Shown: positions 27,687-35,892 of the stretch, piece by piece
Position numbering within the stretch: position 1 is the stretch's first letter
Layout: every line of letters begins with the position of its first letter
The notes under the pieces: model-generated
Database searches by the model: none
Told to the model about the DNA's origin: nothing
The model's input: only the letters and a program-made list of their open reading frames with translations
Assembly (NCBI GenBank): GCA_964443075.1
Contig: CAYUCB010000009.1
Coordinates: 1 to 48,632, forward strand
DNA from: DSQQ01 sp964443075
Lineage (GTDB): Bacteria; Chloroflexota; Anaerolineae; 4572-78; J111
Direction: 5' to 3'
Length of the DNA stretch: 48,632 nt
Made by a program: the position numbers and the translations under genes

Positions 27687-28292
27687 TTAAAAATTAAAAA
27701 TAGAGTCAACTATCACTTCAAAACCGGCTATTTGGCTTGAACGGGCCGTATCAGTGGTCGCGTAATCGCCGGTGAGTTGGTAAACCCCTTCAACCAGAGT
27801 ATAAACCTGGATGGTTTTGGCCTGGTAATCCACCAGCCAATATTCCCGTACCCCGGTTTGCTGATAAAGTTTTAATTTATCGTCGCGATCATAATTGGCA
27901 TTTGAAGGCGAAAGGATTTCGACAATCAAATCGGGGGCGCCTTCTACATTTTGCAGGCCAATGATTGCTTGCCGTTCTTTTTTAACAAAGACAATGTCAG
28001 GCTGTAGAGGCACCGGATGGCCCGGCAACCGAACCCCCACAGGGGCCTCTAAAATTTCACCCAAATGATTAGTTTCAGCGTAGTCAGCCATTATTCTAGC
28101 CAATTTAAAGGATGACCTTTGGTGATTAATCGCCGGGGGTGGGGCCATAAATAATACTCCCTCAATAATTTCATATTTCCAGCCATCGTCAGGAAAATTA
28201 AGCCAATCCTCATAAGTCCACTCACCCTGCCGGGGAAAGCGGGGGTGATTGGCCGAGGGCGATGGCGGCGCTTCAATAACCTTAGTGACCAT
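27687..28292 (-). CDS. Uma2 family (DUF820) PD-(D/E)xK nuclease-like protein
   Basis: The 201 residues show the Uma2 pattern: WTYEDWLNFPDDGWKYEIIEG near 25-45 (quoted in part), LQPDIVFVKKE with Asp99, APDLIVEILSPSN with Glu125, RDDKLKLYQQTGVREYWLVD with Lys139 and Asp155. The fold is a restriction-endonuclease core with the catalytic Asp/Glu-x-Lys in place. The biological role is unknown; copies are abundant in Cyanobacteria and Chloroflexota and are often near mobile DNA. SD AGGAGAG precedes the ATG. It is the first gene of a short operon with the 115-residue and phospholipase D-like genes. Confidence 0.92.
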   Translation of the reverse strand: MVTKVIEAPPSPSANHPRFPRQGEWTYEDWLNFPDDGWKYEIIEGVLFMAPPPAINHQRSSFKLARIMADYAETNHLGEILEAPVGVRLPGHPVPLQPDIVFVKKERQAIIGLQNVEGAPDLIVEILSPSNANYDRDDKLKLYQQTGVREYWLVDYQAKTIQVYTLVEGVYQLTGDYATTDTARSSQIAGFEVIVDSIFNF

Positions 28293-28348
28293 AATAAGTC
28301 TCTCCTTTCAGCAAAAACGCCCTGATATTTTACCACATTCCTAAAAAC

Positions 28349-30580
28349 TTAAGGAGTCACCGTTACCGTCCCCACGACCGCCGCCATGCCATCGGGGCTG
28401 GCCGCCGGGCCGGTGACACCTTCGCCGGGGTAAGGCGGCTCGGCGTTGTAAACCACCACCTCCAGCCGGTAAGGGCCGGGAGCGGTTTCGACGGGGACTG
28501 GCAGGGTGTAAACATTAATGGCCTGATTCAGCGCCGGGTCATTCATCGGCCAGGCGGCGGTGCGAAAATGGCGGTCGTTGAGCAAATCCTTATCTAGCTG
28601 TGAAACAACGCTGCCATCTGCGCCCCGCAGCCGCAGCGAGACCTTGTAGTTAACCTCCGTATCGCGCCGCAGCGTAAAATGAAGCGTGGCCCAGGCCGAA
28701 TGCCCGGCCCCAATGGTGGCCCCTTCCGCCGGGGAGCCGCCAAAAGCGGCCCCATCCAGCCGGAGAACCTCACCAAACGTCGCCTCAAGCGGGTTAAGGC
28801 TGACCGGCAAACTGAAGGCCGTAGGGGCCGGCGGCAAACTGTACCATTCCAGGTGGTAGCCGCGAAAATCGCGCTCGCCCAATTTTTGGCCGTATTTTTG
28901 CGCCAAAAAGGGGATGACCCCGCGCGGGTCGGTATCGCTACCACGCCAGGTGAGCCAGAAGAGGCGTTTACGCCCGGTGGTCTCGCTGGTCAGGGTGTCG
29001 GCGGCGGTGTGGATGTCCACAAACAAATAACGGCTGGGGGCGGGGATGCGCTCGGCATAATAATGAAAGGGATGGGGTACATCTACATAAAGCAGGTCAG
29101 CCGGGGTGGTTTCGGCGACCAGCCAGGCGGTGACGCCGGCGGAGTCATCCTTAAAGTAGCTTTCGTTGGTGTAGTAGCTGTAGAGGCCCACCAGCAAGGG
29201 CAGTAAGGTAAAGGTCAATAAAACGTAAAACGTAATGCGTAAAACGTAATGCGTTGAATATTGAAACTTGGTCAGGCCCAGAGCCAGCAGTAGAAAAAGT
29301 GGGGGTGTAACCAGAATCAGGTAACGCGGCTCAAAAGAGGGCTGGCGCTGTAGAACCAGGTAGTAGCCGGCCAGGGGGATAAGAAACCAGCCGGTGAGGA
29401 AGAGGAGGGAGGATAGGGAATAGTGAATGGTGAATAGTGAATGGTGAATGGTGAATAGTGAATGGTGAATGGTGAATGGTCTGCCACCGGTGGCGGTCAC
29501 AGGGGGTGAAGAGGGGGGGGGAAGTTGGGGGGGGGAGGTTGCAGAGCGCAAAGCATGAAAAAGGGCGGAAACAAAAAGTAATAACCAGGTAATTACCAGA
29601 ACGCCCCCCACAGCGGCCATGCCCCAATAAGCGGCAGTTGAATCAATCGTCAGGCCGGTGGTGTAGGCTTGCCAACTACGGAGAATGAACTCGGCCAGGG
29701 TAGGGGGAATCAGGTTGGGGTTGGTGTAGCCGGTTATCTGACGCAGGGCCAGCAGAAGCTGCGGAGTAAAGAGCAATAAGATACCCAGTTGTGACCCTGC
29801 CCATAAGAGTAAGTCAGGCCTAAAGCGTGACCGACGCTGTTGGTAAGCTAATACCCAAACCAACCAGGCCAAATTGTGAAATAACAACAAAAAAATGGTG
29901 AAATAGTGGGTGTAGAGGCAGGCAGCGGTGAGCAACACATAAGTTGCGACCACCGACCACCGACTGCTGACCACCCCAAAAAAGATATTCCACAACACAA
30001 AGGTGCTGGCCGCCGCCAAAAACGTAATCATCGCATAGCTGCGGACTTCTTGAGCGTAGGCCACGTATAGCGGGGAGATGGCCGCCAGAAAAGCGGCGAG
30101 GAGGGGGGCAGGGGGGCGGGGGAGCAGGGGAGCGGAGGAGTGGGCTGCGTCCTGAGCCTGTCGAAGGAGGGGCGGGGGGGCAAGCAGACGAGAGGAGTTT
30201 TCACGAGACTGTGGCCCCCCAGGGGTAATGAAAATGCCTTTCGGCGGTCGGCGGTCGGCGGTCGGCGGTCTATCTTCAAGGGAGAAGGCGGCGGCAAAAC
30301 GCCACAAAAGGGCGACGGTGAGCAGGCTAAAGCAAACTGACAGGTAACGGAGGGTAAACTCGCTGGAGCCGGTCAGGCTTATCCAGAGGTGCAGCCAGGC
30401 AAAATAGGCCGGGGGGTGGACATCCATCGCCGGCAGGACGGGAATTTGCGGGATAGGATGCGAGGCCACAAACAGGCTATGCCCTTCATCCCACCAGATG
30501 CTTTGAAAATCAAGGTGATAAAGGCGCAAGCCAAACGCCAGCCACAAGACCAGCAGCGGCAGAGCCATCCGCCATTTCAT
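28349..30580 (-). CDS. GT39-like membrane glycosyltransferase with multiple in-frame repeat insertions
   Basis: The N-terminus carries the GT-C signature RLYHLDFQSIWWDEGHS with the catalytic-loop Asp-Glu, followed by HPPAYFAWLHLW and many helices, as in dolichyl-phosphate-mannose-type (GT39/ArnT-like) transferases. The soluble C-terminal domain (about 540-745) is beta-rich. I prefer the ATG at 30580; a TTG at 30598 would lie in a dispersed repeat. Numbering from 30598, repeat-derived segments occur at about 109-165 (DRPPTADRRPP and a Pro/Leu-rich mosaic), 209-217 (VVSSRWSVV), 375-395 (FTIHHSLFTIHHSLFTIHYS) and 448-462 (STHYVLRITFYVLL). These are translated 7-nt repeats, in frame and outside the signature motifs. 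Substrate unknown. Confidence 0.85.
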   Translation of the reverse strand: MKWRMALPLLVLWLAFGLRLYHLDFQSIWWDEGHSLFVASHPIPQIPVLPAMDVHPPAYFAWLHLWISLTGSSEFTLRYLSVCFSLLTVALLWRFAAAFSLEDRPPTADRRPPKGIFITPGGPQSRENSSRLLAPPPLLRQAQDAAHSSAPLLPRPPAPLLAAFLAAISPLYVAYAQEVRSYAMITFLAAASTFVLWNIFFGVVSSRWSVVATYVLLTAACLYTHYFTIFLLLFHNLAWLVWVLAYQQRRSRFRPDLLLWAGSQLGILLLFTPQLLLALRQITGYTNPNLIPPTLAEFILRSWQAYTTGLTIDSTAAYWGMAAVGGVLVITWLLLFVSALFHALRSATSPPQLPPPSSPPVTATGGRPFTIHHSLFTIHHSLFTIHYSLSSLLFLTGWFLIPLAGYYLVLQRQPSFEPRYLILVTPPLFLLLALGLTKFQYSTHYVLRITFYVLLTFTLLPLLVGLYSYYTNESYFKDDSAGVTAWLVAETTPADLLYVDVPHPFHYYAERIPAPSRYLFVDIHTAADTLTSETTGRKRLFWLTWRGSDTDPRGVIPFLAQKYGQKLGERDFRGYHLEWYSLPPAPTAFSLPVSLNPLEATFGEVLRLDGAAFGGSPAEGATIGAGHSAWATLHFTLRRDTEVNYKVSLRLRGADGSVVSQLDKDLLNDRHFRTAAWPMNDPALNQAINVYTLPVPVETAPGPYRLEVVVYNAEPPYPGEGVTGPAASPDGMAAVVGTVTVTP
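29220..29256. repeat. Heptanucleotide repeat (CGTAAAA/CGTAATG) inside the GT39-like gene
   Basis: Five 7-base units alternate CGTAAAA and CGTAATG and are read in frame as STHYVLRITFYVLL on the minus strand. The same units build the palindromic repeats at 30632-30698, 39125-39194 and 41088-41150. Confidence 0.8.
29419..29480. repeat. Heptanucleotide repeat (GTGAATG/GTGAATA) inside the GT39-like gene
   Basis: About nine 7-base units of GTGAATG or GTGAATA occupy this stretch without interruption. Twenty-one bases equal three units and seven codons, so the protein shows the seven-residue period FTIHHSL repeated. A shorter relative lies in hutI at 31326-31350. Confidence 0.9.
30194..30289. repeat. 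Dispersed repeat, copy inside the GT39-like gene
   Basis: This segment begins GGAGTTTTCACGAGACTGT, includes AATGAAAAT, four GGCGGTC units and ends TCTATCTTCAAGGGAGAAG. The same blocks in the same order and orientation occur at 41895-42048 just before ettA. It is translated in frame in the GT39-like gene. Adjacent at 30152-30170 is a CTGAGCCTGTCGAAGG box, another widely dispersed repeat type in bacteria. Confidence 0.75.
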
Positions 30581-30595
30581 TAGATAAAGGGGTTG

Positions 30596-30698
30596 CAAGA
30601 TTTAAATCCCCCCGAATTTTGGCGTCTCTAAACCGTAAAACGTAAACCGTAATGGTTTTATACACAAATTCATTACGTTTTACGCCTTACGTTTTACG
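30596..30698. repeat. Dispersed ~100-bp palindromic repeat, copy A
   Basis: Starting CAAGATTTAAATCC and ending in CGTAAAA-type heptads, this unit matches 41056-41150 over nearly its whole length, including the shared core AATGGTTTTA and CAAATTCATTACGTTTTACG. The heptads on the two sides are mutually complementary, so it can form a hairpin. It fills the gap between the GT39-like gene and hutI and extends into the 3' end of hutI. Confidence 0.88.
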
Positions 30699-31991
30699 AG
30701 CTTGGAGGGAATTATTTCTCTGGAAGTCCCTAACAAACCGCCCCCGCTTGATGACTCGCTGCACCAAATTGCCCCCAAACTGGTAGGCCAGATGCCGATA
30801 ATCCGGGGCGTTGACCAGCAGCACATCGGCCTGTTTGCCCACTTCAAGCGAACCCAGCCGGTGGCCCAGGCCGAGCGCGTAGGCCGCGTTGAGGGTGCTG
30901 GCGTTAAACGCCTCGGCGGGCGAAAGGCGCTGGTAGCGGCAGGCCATCGCCATCACCAGAGGCATCGAAGGGCATGGGGCTGAACCAGGATTGAGGTCGG
31001 TGGCCAGGGCCAGGGCCACCCCGGCATCAATCATGGCCCGGGCGTTGGCAAAATGGGCGCTGCCCAGATTAAAATTAACCGCTGGAAGCACCACGCCAAT
31101 CGTGTTTGATTGGGCCAGCGCCTCGACTTCCGCCGGTGGGGTTACATCCAGGTGGTCGGCCGACACCGCGCCCAGTTCAACCGCCAAAAAAACGCCACCC
31201 AGGTTGGCAAACTCATCCGCGTGGATTTTGGGCGGTAAGCCCAGAGCCAGCCCGGCAGACAGCACTCGGCGGGCCTGTTCGCGGTTAAAAACGTTGGCTT
31301 CGCAGAAAACATCACAAAAGAAAGGCGAATGAGTGAATGGCGAATGGTGATACCATTCAGCGGCGGCGGGGAGCATTTCGGTGATGACCAGGTCGGTGTA
31401 GGCGTCGGGCCGGCCCTTAAATTCGGGGGGGACGACGTGCGCCCCCAGAAAAGTGGGCACAATATCCAGGGGGTGGGAATCGGCCAAAGCAGCGATGGCC
31501 TGAAGCATCTTTAGCTCGCTGGCGGTATCCAGGCCATAACCGGTTTTAATTTCAACGGTGGTGGTGCCCAGGGCCAGCATCGCTTCCAGCCGGGGACGAG
31601 ATTCGGCGGCCAGTTGAGCCACACTGGCGGCGCGGACGGCCTGCATGGTGCTGGCAATGCCGCCACCGGCCTGCATAATTTCCATATAACTGGCCCCACG
31701 AATCCGTAGTTCAAACTCATTCACCCGGTCGCCGGCGTAAACGGCGTGGGTGTGCGGGTCAACCAGACCGGGGCAGACCACCAGCCCGGTGGCGTCAAGG
31801 GTTTCGCGGGCGGTGTAATCGGCTCGCAGGTCGGCGGTGGAACCAACGGCCACAATTTCACCTTCGGACATGGCAATAGCCCCGCCCGGAATCAGGCCGA
31901 CATCGGCCATAGCTGCGCCCCGTTTGGGGCCGCCGGGACTGGCGCAGGTGACAAGCTGCGCGGCAGAGTGGATAAGCAGGTCAACTTTCAT
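30687..31991 (-). CDS. hutI: Imidazolonepropionase
   Basis: The 434 residues contain the amidohydrolase metal motif VVCPGLVDPHTHAVYAGDR with His80 and His82, then the HutI-specific RIRGASYMEIMQAGGGI and later HADEFANLGG and ALATDLNPGSAPCPSMP (metal Asp). The enzyme hydrolyses imidazolone-5-propanoate to N-formimino-L-glutamate in histidine degradation, which FtcD upstream would then use. Residues 215-225 (HHSPFTHSPFF) are a repeat-derived insertion before FCDVFCE. The last codons, CGT AAA ACG TAA, belong to the heptad repeat of copy A, so the stop codon is supplied by the repeat. It starts at an ATG with a weak SD. Confidence 0.95.
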   Translation of the reverse strand: MKVDLLIHSAAQLVTCASPGGPKRGAAMADVGLIPGGAIAMSEGEIVAVGSTADLRADYTARETLDATGLVVCPGLVDPHTHAVYAGDRVNEFELRIRGASYMEIMQAGGGIASTMQAVRAASVAQLAAESRPRLEAMLALGTTTVEIKTGYGLDTASELKMLQAIAALADSHPLDIVPTFLGAHVVPPEFKGRPDAYTDLVITEMLPAAAEWYHHSPFTHSPFFCDVFCEANVFNREQARRVLSAGLALGLPPKIHADEFANLGGVFLAVELGAVSADHLDVTPPAEVEALAQSNTIGVVLPAVNFNLGSAHFANARAMIDAGVALALATDLNPGSAPCPSMPLVMAMACRYQRLSPAEAFNASTLNAAYALGLGHRLGSLEVGKQADVLLVNAPDYRHLAYQFGGNLVQRVIKRGRFVRDFQRNNSLQARKT

Positions 31992-32255
31992 TTACCATTC
32001 TCGGTTAACAGAATAAGTTGGCGTGAGGCTGAAGCCATCACGCTGAAAAAACGAAGCCCTAACGGGCTAAAAACAGGGCGCTTTAGCGTCCTTTGCATTT
32101 TTAGCGCGGCGGCTTTAGCCCCGCGCCTTTAAGGAAGGCCCTTTACCAACTCGTTACCAAACTGGAGTTTGGTAGCGCCATTGCTCAGAAACTCTGTTTC
32201 AATTACCCGGCAAACAAACTGCGAAGCGTAGGAACGCGAGCTAAAAATATACTCT
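31992..32255. repeat. Intergenic region of hairpin repeats between hutI and the GIY-YIG-like gene
   Basis: No gene is visible in these 264 bases. They hold several palindromes: AGCCC/GGGCT around 32056, GCGCGG-GGC/GCC-CCGCGC at 32104-32126, and TACCAAACT/AGTTTGGTA at 32155-32174. The motifs GGGCT-TTAGC and ACCAAACT resemble hairpin repeats that recur in Chloroflexota intergenic DNA (from general knowledge, not checked). No T-tract follows, so I do not call a terminator. Confidence 0.6.
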
Positions 32256-32759
32256 CTACTCTGCCTCTGAACCATAAATTTGATACAATGGCATAACATC
32301 ATATTTTGATGTCCACCTTGCCCCAGATACTTCTGGCATTAAGTTACGATAACAACCCCAGTTTAGAATATGGATATTTTGAAGTTCTACATTATTTGGG
32401 ATAGCCTCAATATAGTGAGAGTTAAGCGCAGGACTGTGAGCATGAATAAGCAATTTTTCTGCTAAATCTATTTCCCCGGACCATTTCTCAGATGATGGCG
32501 TAGATTCACCGGCCAAACGCCCCACATAGATTTGAACTGATTGCGCATCCTCATTAAGTCCCCAAGGTTCTTGACTTACTCTTACTCCAAAGGTCTGAAG
32601 GTCAGCTTTCCCAATGTATAACAAAACATTAGAGCCATAAACAGGGTGTGTCCCATAAACTTGATACAGACCATAATCTATTGTTTCTTTCGTAAGTTTA
32701 TTTATCTTCTTGAACGGATATGGCCCTTTCCACTTGATATGGATAATATGTTGTTCCAT
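32256..32759 (-). CDS. GIY-YIG nuclease-like protein
   Basis: The 167 residues contain GLYQVYG (30-36) and LLYIGKA (46-52), the two strands of a GIY-YIG core, followed by Arg60 in FGVRVSQE and Glu101 in DLAEKLLIHAHSPALN. These are the expected catalytic Tyr32, Tyr48, Arg and Glu. No partner domain is present, so it may be a stand-alone nuclease of unknown target. It is more AT-rich by eye than hutI and ftcD, which it separates, and may be an insertion into a hut operon (inference). Gap to ftcD is 18 bases. Confidence 0.7.
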   Translation of the reverse strand: MEQHIIHIKWKGPYPFKKINKLTKETIDYGLYQVYGTHPVYGSNVLLYIGKADLQTFGVRVSQEPWGLNEDAQSVQIYVGRLAGESTPSSEKWSGEIDLAEKLLIHAHSPALNSHYIEAIPNNVELQNIHILNWGCYRNLMPEVSGARWTSKYDVMPLYQIYGSEAE

Positions 32760-32777
32760 AGGATGCTTTCCTCACTT

Positions 32778-33671
32778 TCACTCAAGTAATGCCGTCTCTA
32801 CAATTTGGTTCAACTGAAACTCATGCGCCTGAACGTAATGTTTGATGATTTCTTCCACCGCGCCCAGCGGAATGGAGCCGATAACTTCGGTGCCGGCGAC
32901 GGTGACGCCGTGCCGAGCGGCTTCCATACGCACGGTTTCTAACACGCGAGGCAGAGGGGTCTGTTGGTAATTGGTCAAATTCATCGAAACCTGGGCCAAA
33001 CCTTGCTCCTTTAAATCCACGCCCATAGCCTGCACGTAGCGAAAACCGCCATTTTTGTAGCGCACCGCCTCGGCGATGCGTTTGGCAATAGCCAAATCGG
33101 TGGTACGCAGGTTAACGTTGAAAGCAATCAAGGGAAAACGCGCCCCGGTCACGGTAGCCCCGGATTGGGCGTTAAACTGGCCCGGCCCTTCGTCGGGCTG
33201 CCATTTGGCCGGGTCTTGCAGTTTGTCGGGCAGGGCCTCGTACTGCCCCCGGCGAATGTCGGGCAAATCATACCGGTCGGGGCGGGTGGCCGACTCGCGG
33301 TAATAGTAAACCGGCACCCCCAACTCACCCATGAAACGACCAAAGCGACGGGAGATGTCAACCGCCTCGGCGGTTTCAAGATTACGGATAGGGATAAAAG
33401 GCACCACATCCACCGCGCCCAGGCGGGGGTGCGCCCCCTGATGCTGGCGCATATCAATCAGCTCGATAGCTTTGGCGGCCATGGCCTGCGAAGCCGCCAG
33501 CACCGCTTCCGGCTCGCCCAGATAGGTCAGCACCGAGCGGTTGTGGTCGGCGTCGGAGGAATAATCGAGCAGTTTAACCCCGGCGGTTTGGCGGATGGTC
33601 TCAACCACTTGCTCTACCAGAGCCAGGTTGCGCCCTTCGCTGATGTTGGGCACACACAGTAAAATTTTCAT
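32778..33671 (-). CDS. ftcD: Glutamate formimidoyltransferase
   Basis: The 297 residues begin MKILLCVPNISEGRN and contain HNRSVLTYLGEP and QGAHPRLGAVDVVPFIPI with the catalytic-region His81, all typical of the formiminotransferase N- and C-subdomains. The enzyme moves the formimino group of N-formimino-L-glutamate to tetrahydrofolate. The cyclodeaminase domain of the vertebrate bifunctional enzyme is absent, as is usual in bacteria. With hutI downstream on the same strand this is the end of histidine degradation; hutH and hutU are not in the window. Confidence 0.95.
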   Translation of the reverse strand: MKILLCVPNISEGRNLALVEQVVETIRQTAGVKLLDYSSDADHNRSVLTYLGEPEAVLAASQAMAAKAIELIDMRQHQGAHPRLGAVDVVPFIPIRNLETAEAVDISRRFGRFMGELGVPVYYYRESATRPDRYDLPDIRRGQYEALPDKLQDPAKWQPDEGPGQFNAQSGATVTGARFPLIAFNVNLRTTDLAIAKRIAEAVRYKNGGFRYVQAMGVDLKEQGLAQVSMNLTNYQQTPLPRVLETVRMEAARHGVTVAGTEVIGSIPLGAVEEIIKHYVQAHEFQLNQIVETALLE

Positions 33672-33712
33672 CGGCTTTACCGTATCCTCTCAATAATTCG
33701 CGGTAAGGTAGG

Positions 33713-33775
33713 GGCGAGGCCACTCGAAGGGCGACTTATTGGCCCTCATATTATCAATTCGAGTGGCCTCGCCCT
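33713..33775. repeat. Inverted repeat with 17-bp perfect arms
   Basis: GGGCGAGGCCACTCGAA (33713-33729) and its exact complement TTCGAGTGGCCTCGCCC (33759-33775) flank 29 bases. The unit stands between the end of aceK and the start of ftcD. GGGCGAGGNCAC-type boxes are known as dispersed intergenic repeats in many bacteria. It could stabilise the aceK mRNA end, but there is no clear U-tract. Confidence 0.85.
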
Positions 33776-33793
33776 TACTTTTGATGGTACACT

Positions 33794-35536
33794 TTACCCT
33801 TCCAAACGGCGTAATAACCGTTGACTTTCTTTGTAAGGAAACAGGTCTATGGTTTCACCGGCCCGGTGACGGGTCTGCATATTCTGCCAGAAGGACACGC
33901 CAAATAAATCACGATGGGCTTCGGCAAAAATAGCCATCAAATTTGTGGGCAGGCCCAGAAAAGTTTTGAACTCTTCGGGGAAGATGTCGCCCTCTTCAAC
34001 GCTAAACCAGGGCTGCGATTCAAACTCATCCTCAAAGCTGCGAGCCTGAGGCATTTGTCGAAAAACGCAGTCGGTTAAAAAACATAGTTCGTCGTAATCG
34101 TAAAAAACCACCCGTCCGTGCCGGGTGACGCCAAAATTTTTAAGCAAAAAATCGCCCGGAAAGATATTGGTGGCGGCTAAATCTTTAATGGTCTGACCGC
34201 AATCCAGCACTGCTTCGCGCACTGCCTGGACACTTTTGTTTTTAATGTAAAGGTTTAGCGGGGTTAACCGCCGTTCGATGTAGAGGTGTTTAATATCCAC
34301 CGTATCGGCGGTAACGGTGACGCTGCCGGCGGCCACCTCAAGCAGTTCTTCAATGAGGGCCGGGCTAAAGCGGGCGCGCTCAAAGGTTAAATGCTCAAAT
34401 TCCTGGGCGTCAATCAACCGGCCAGCCCGATCGTGTTTAAACACCATTTGGTAGCGGCCCATTACTTTTTCGCGGGTGGTTTTTTTGGGGTGAGCAAAAC
34501 GGTCTTTGATAATTTTAAAGACCATATCATAAGAGGGCAGGGTAAAAACGGTCATCACCATGCCACGCTCACCCTGGGCAATCTCAAACCGGTCTTTAGA
34601 TTGCTCCAGGTGGCGACGCAAATCGCGGTAAAGTTCGGTTTTGCCGTGTTTGTAATAGCCAATGGAGATATATAACTCGGCGATACGCTTTAAGGGGATG
34701 ATGGATTTGAGAAAAGTAACCAGGCCGCGCGGTTCTTCCACTTCCACATGAAAATAAGAGCGGGTAAAACTGAAGACAATACTCAAATCGTCATCGGTGA
34801 GCAGCACCGTGTCAACAATAAGCCCCTGGTCAACATGCAACAGAGCCAAGGCCAACGGGATAAGCTGCGAGCCAATCCGCAGCCGGCCCACAATATAGGC
34901 CCCCTTGTTACGGTAAAAGACCGGCTTAATCATTTCGGCGGCGTCAATCACCGGGCGATGCCCAAATTCAGCCGCTAGGTGAGCCTCTACTTCGGTGACA
35001 ATAAGGACGACATTCTGGTCGAGGCGGTAATAAGGCACGCTGAAAGCGTAATCGGCCAGAATTTCTTTAATCAGGGCCGCCGTATTACTTTTACGAAAAT
35101 ATTGTTTATAAATGGAAGTTTTGGGTTGAGCCAGAGGCGCGTCGAAATCAAAATCCACGTACTCAATCTCCGGTTTAACCCCCACAATAGTTAAAATGCG
35201 CCGGATGATAGAGTTAAAAAAAGTTTCGGCCAATTCGCGGTCGGGCCGGCCGGTCACCCGGCTGGTGTAGTGCCTTTTCATTTCCACCCAAACCGCTTCA
35301 TCTTCGGCTGACGGCCCCAGGCACGCCTTCAGGCTGTCTACAGCCTGGTTGACAATGCGGGTGCGTAGTTCCAGACGCTCAACCATGTCTTGCTGCGTCC
35401 CCCGCCACTCACAGGTTTCAAAGCGCGACTTGGCCCGATGGGTAATTTCTTTAAACTGCCGGTGATAGGCATCAAACACCTGGTAAATGGCTTCGGCGCT
35501 GGTCAGAGCCAGCGTGTCGAGCGCAATTTGAGTCAT
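33794..35536 (-). CDS. aceK: Isocitrate dehydrogenase kinase/phosphatase
   Basis: I start at the ATG at 35536, preceded by GGGAG with 6 bases between; this gives 580 residues, the usual family length, whereas the longest frame adds 24 non-conserved residues. The sequence is AceK-like throughout: a regulatory N-terminal domain (ATRxGRxxRELAETFFNSI-type VTGRPDRELAETFFNSI near 120-136) and a kinase-like C-terminal domain with NFGVTRHGRVVFYDYDE, which carries the catalytic Asp of the DYD motif. AceK phosphorylates and dephosphorylates isocitrate dehydrogenase to divert flux to the glyoxylate shunt. No icd, aceA or aceB gene is in the window, so it is unlinked to its pathway here. Confidence 0.95.
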   Translation of the reverse strand: MTQIALDTLALTSAEAIYQVFDAYHRQFKEITHRAKSRFETCEWRGTQQDMVERLELRTRIVNQAVDSLKACLGPSAEDEAVWVEMKRHYTSRVTGRPDRELAETFFNSIIRRILTIVGVKPEIEYVDFDFDAPLAQPKTSIYKQYFRKSNTAALIKEILADYAFSVPYYRLDQNVVLIVTEVEAHLAAEFGHRPVIDAAEMIKPVFYRNKGAYIVGRLRIGSQLIPLALALLHVDQGLIVDTVLLTDDDLSIVFSFTRSYFHVEVEEPRGLVTFLKSIIPLKRIAELYISIGYYKHGKTELYRDLRRHLEQSKDRFEIAQGERGMVMTVFTLPSYDMVFKIIKDRFAHPKKTTREKVMGRYQMVFKHDRAGRLIDAQEFEHLTFERARFSPALIEELLEVAAGSVTVTADTVDIKHLYIERRLTPLNLYIKNKSVQAVREAVLDCGQTIKDLAATNIFPGDFLLKNFGVTRHGRVVFYDYDELCFLTDCVFRQMPQARSFEDEFESQPWFSVEEGDIFPEEFKTFLGLPTNLMAIFAEAHRDLFGVSFWQNMQTRHRAGETIDLFPYKESQRLLRRLEG

Positions 35537-35682
35537 CCGTAACTCCCAGCCCAAAGTTATTGGCGATAACATTAGGGCTATCCTGACACAAAAATGGTTT
35601 TCATGCAAATGGACAATTCCTTAGAGTTGTCTTAACCGCCCAGTCAGTTCTATGCTATAATTCCTTTATATTTCACAAAAAA

Positions 35683-35892
35683 TCTGGTTACAGAATCACA
35701 AAGGCCGACTGGGAAAAGTTAAACAGCTTCTTTGTTACCATCCAACCCCCCGCCCAAAATGAGTTGTATGCTTCTGGCGACCACTACACCTTATATTTGA
35801 TGCTAACCCAAATGGGGTTTAGGCCATCCAATGATGCAATGGAGGTTTACCGGCTGGCAGAACAGATTTTAGCCAGGGGTTATGATAAATAA
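35683..35892 (+). pseudogene. 5'-truncated fragment of a gene paralogous to the next one
   Basis: An open frame without any ATG, GTG or TTG at its beginning reads SGYRITKADWEKL, then LYASGDHYTLYLMLTQMGF and ends LAEQILARGYDK before TAA at 35890-35892. It aligns with the C-terminal module of the following gene (ITEAEYLTL, then DLYATGGHRDLYNYLSRQMGL, then WYRAQALIEK). Its stop overlaps the ATG of that gene. It is therefore the tail of a tandem paralogue that lost its start, probably by deletion. The frame is open upstream to 35590 but shows no further similarity. Confidence 0.7.

Noticed and set aside
26139..28292. Defence island made of Uma2, the small protein and the phospholipase D-like protein
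   Set aside because: No restriction, toxin or known defence partner is nearby and the PLD protein is membrane-anchored next to murJ; co-occurrence alone is too weak.
29419..29480. Regular repeats that might be a CRISPR array
   Set aside because: The unit is 7 bases with no spacers and is translated inside a long gene; no cas gene is present.
35537..35608. N-terminal 24-residue extension of AceK
   Set aside because: Not family-like, and the ATG at 35536 has GGGAG and gives the usual length.
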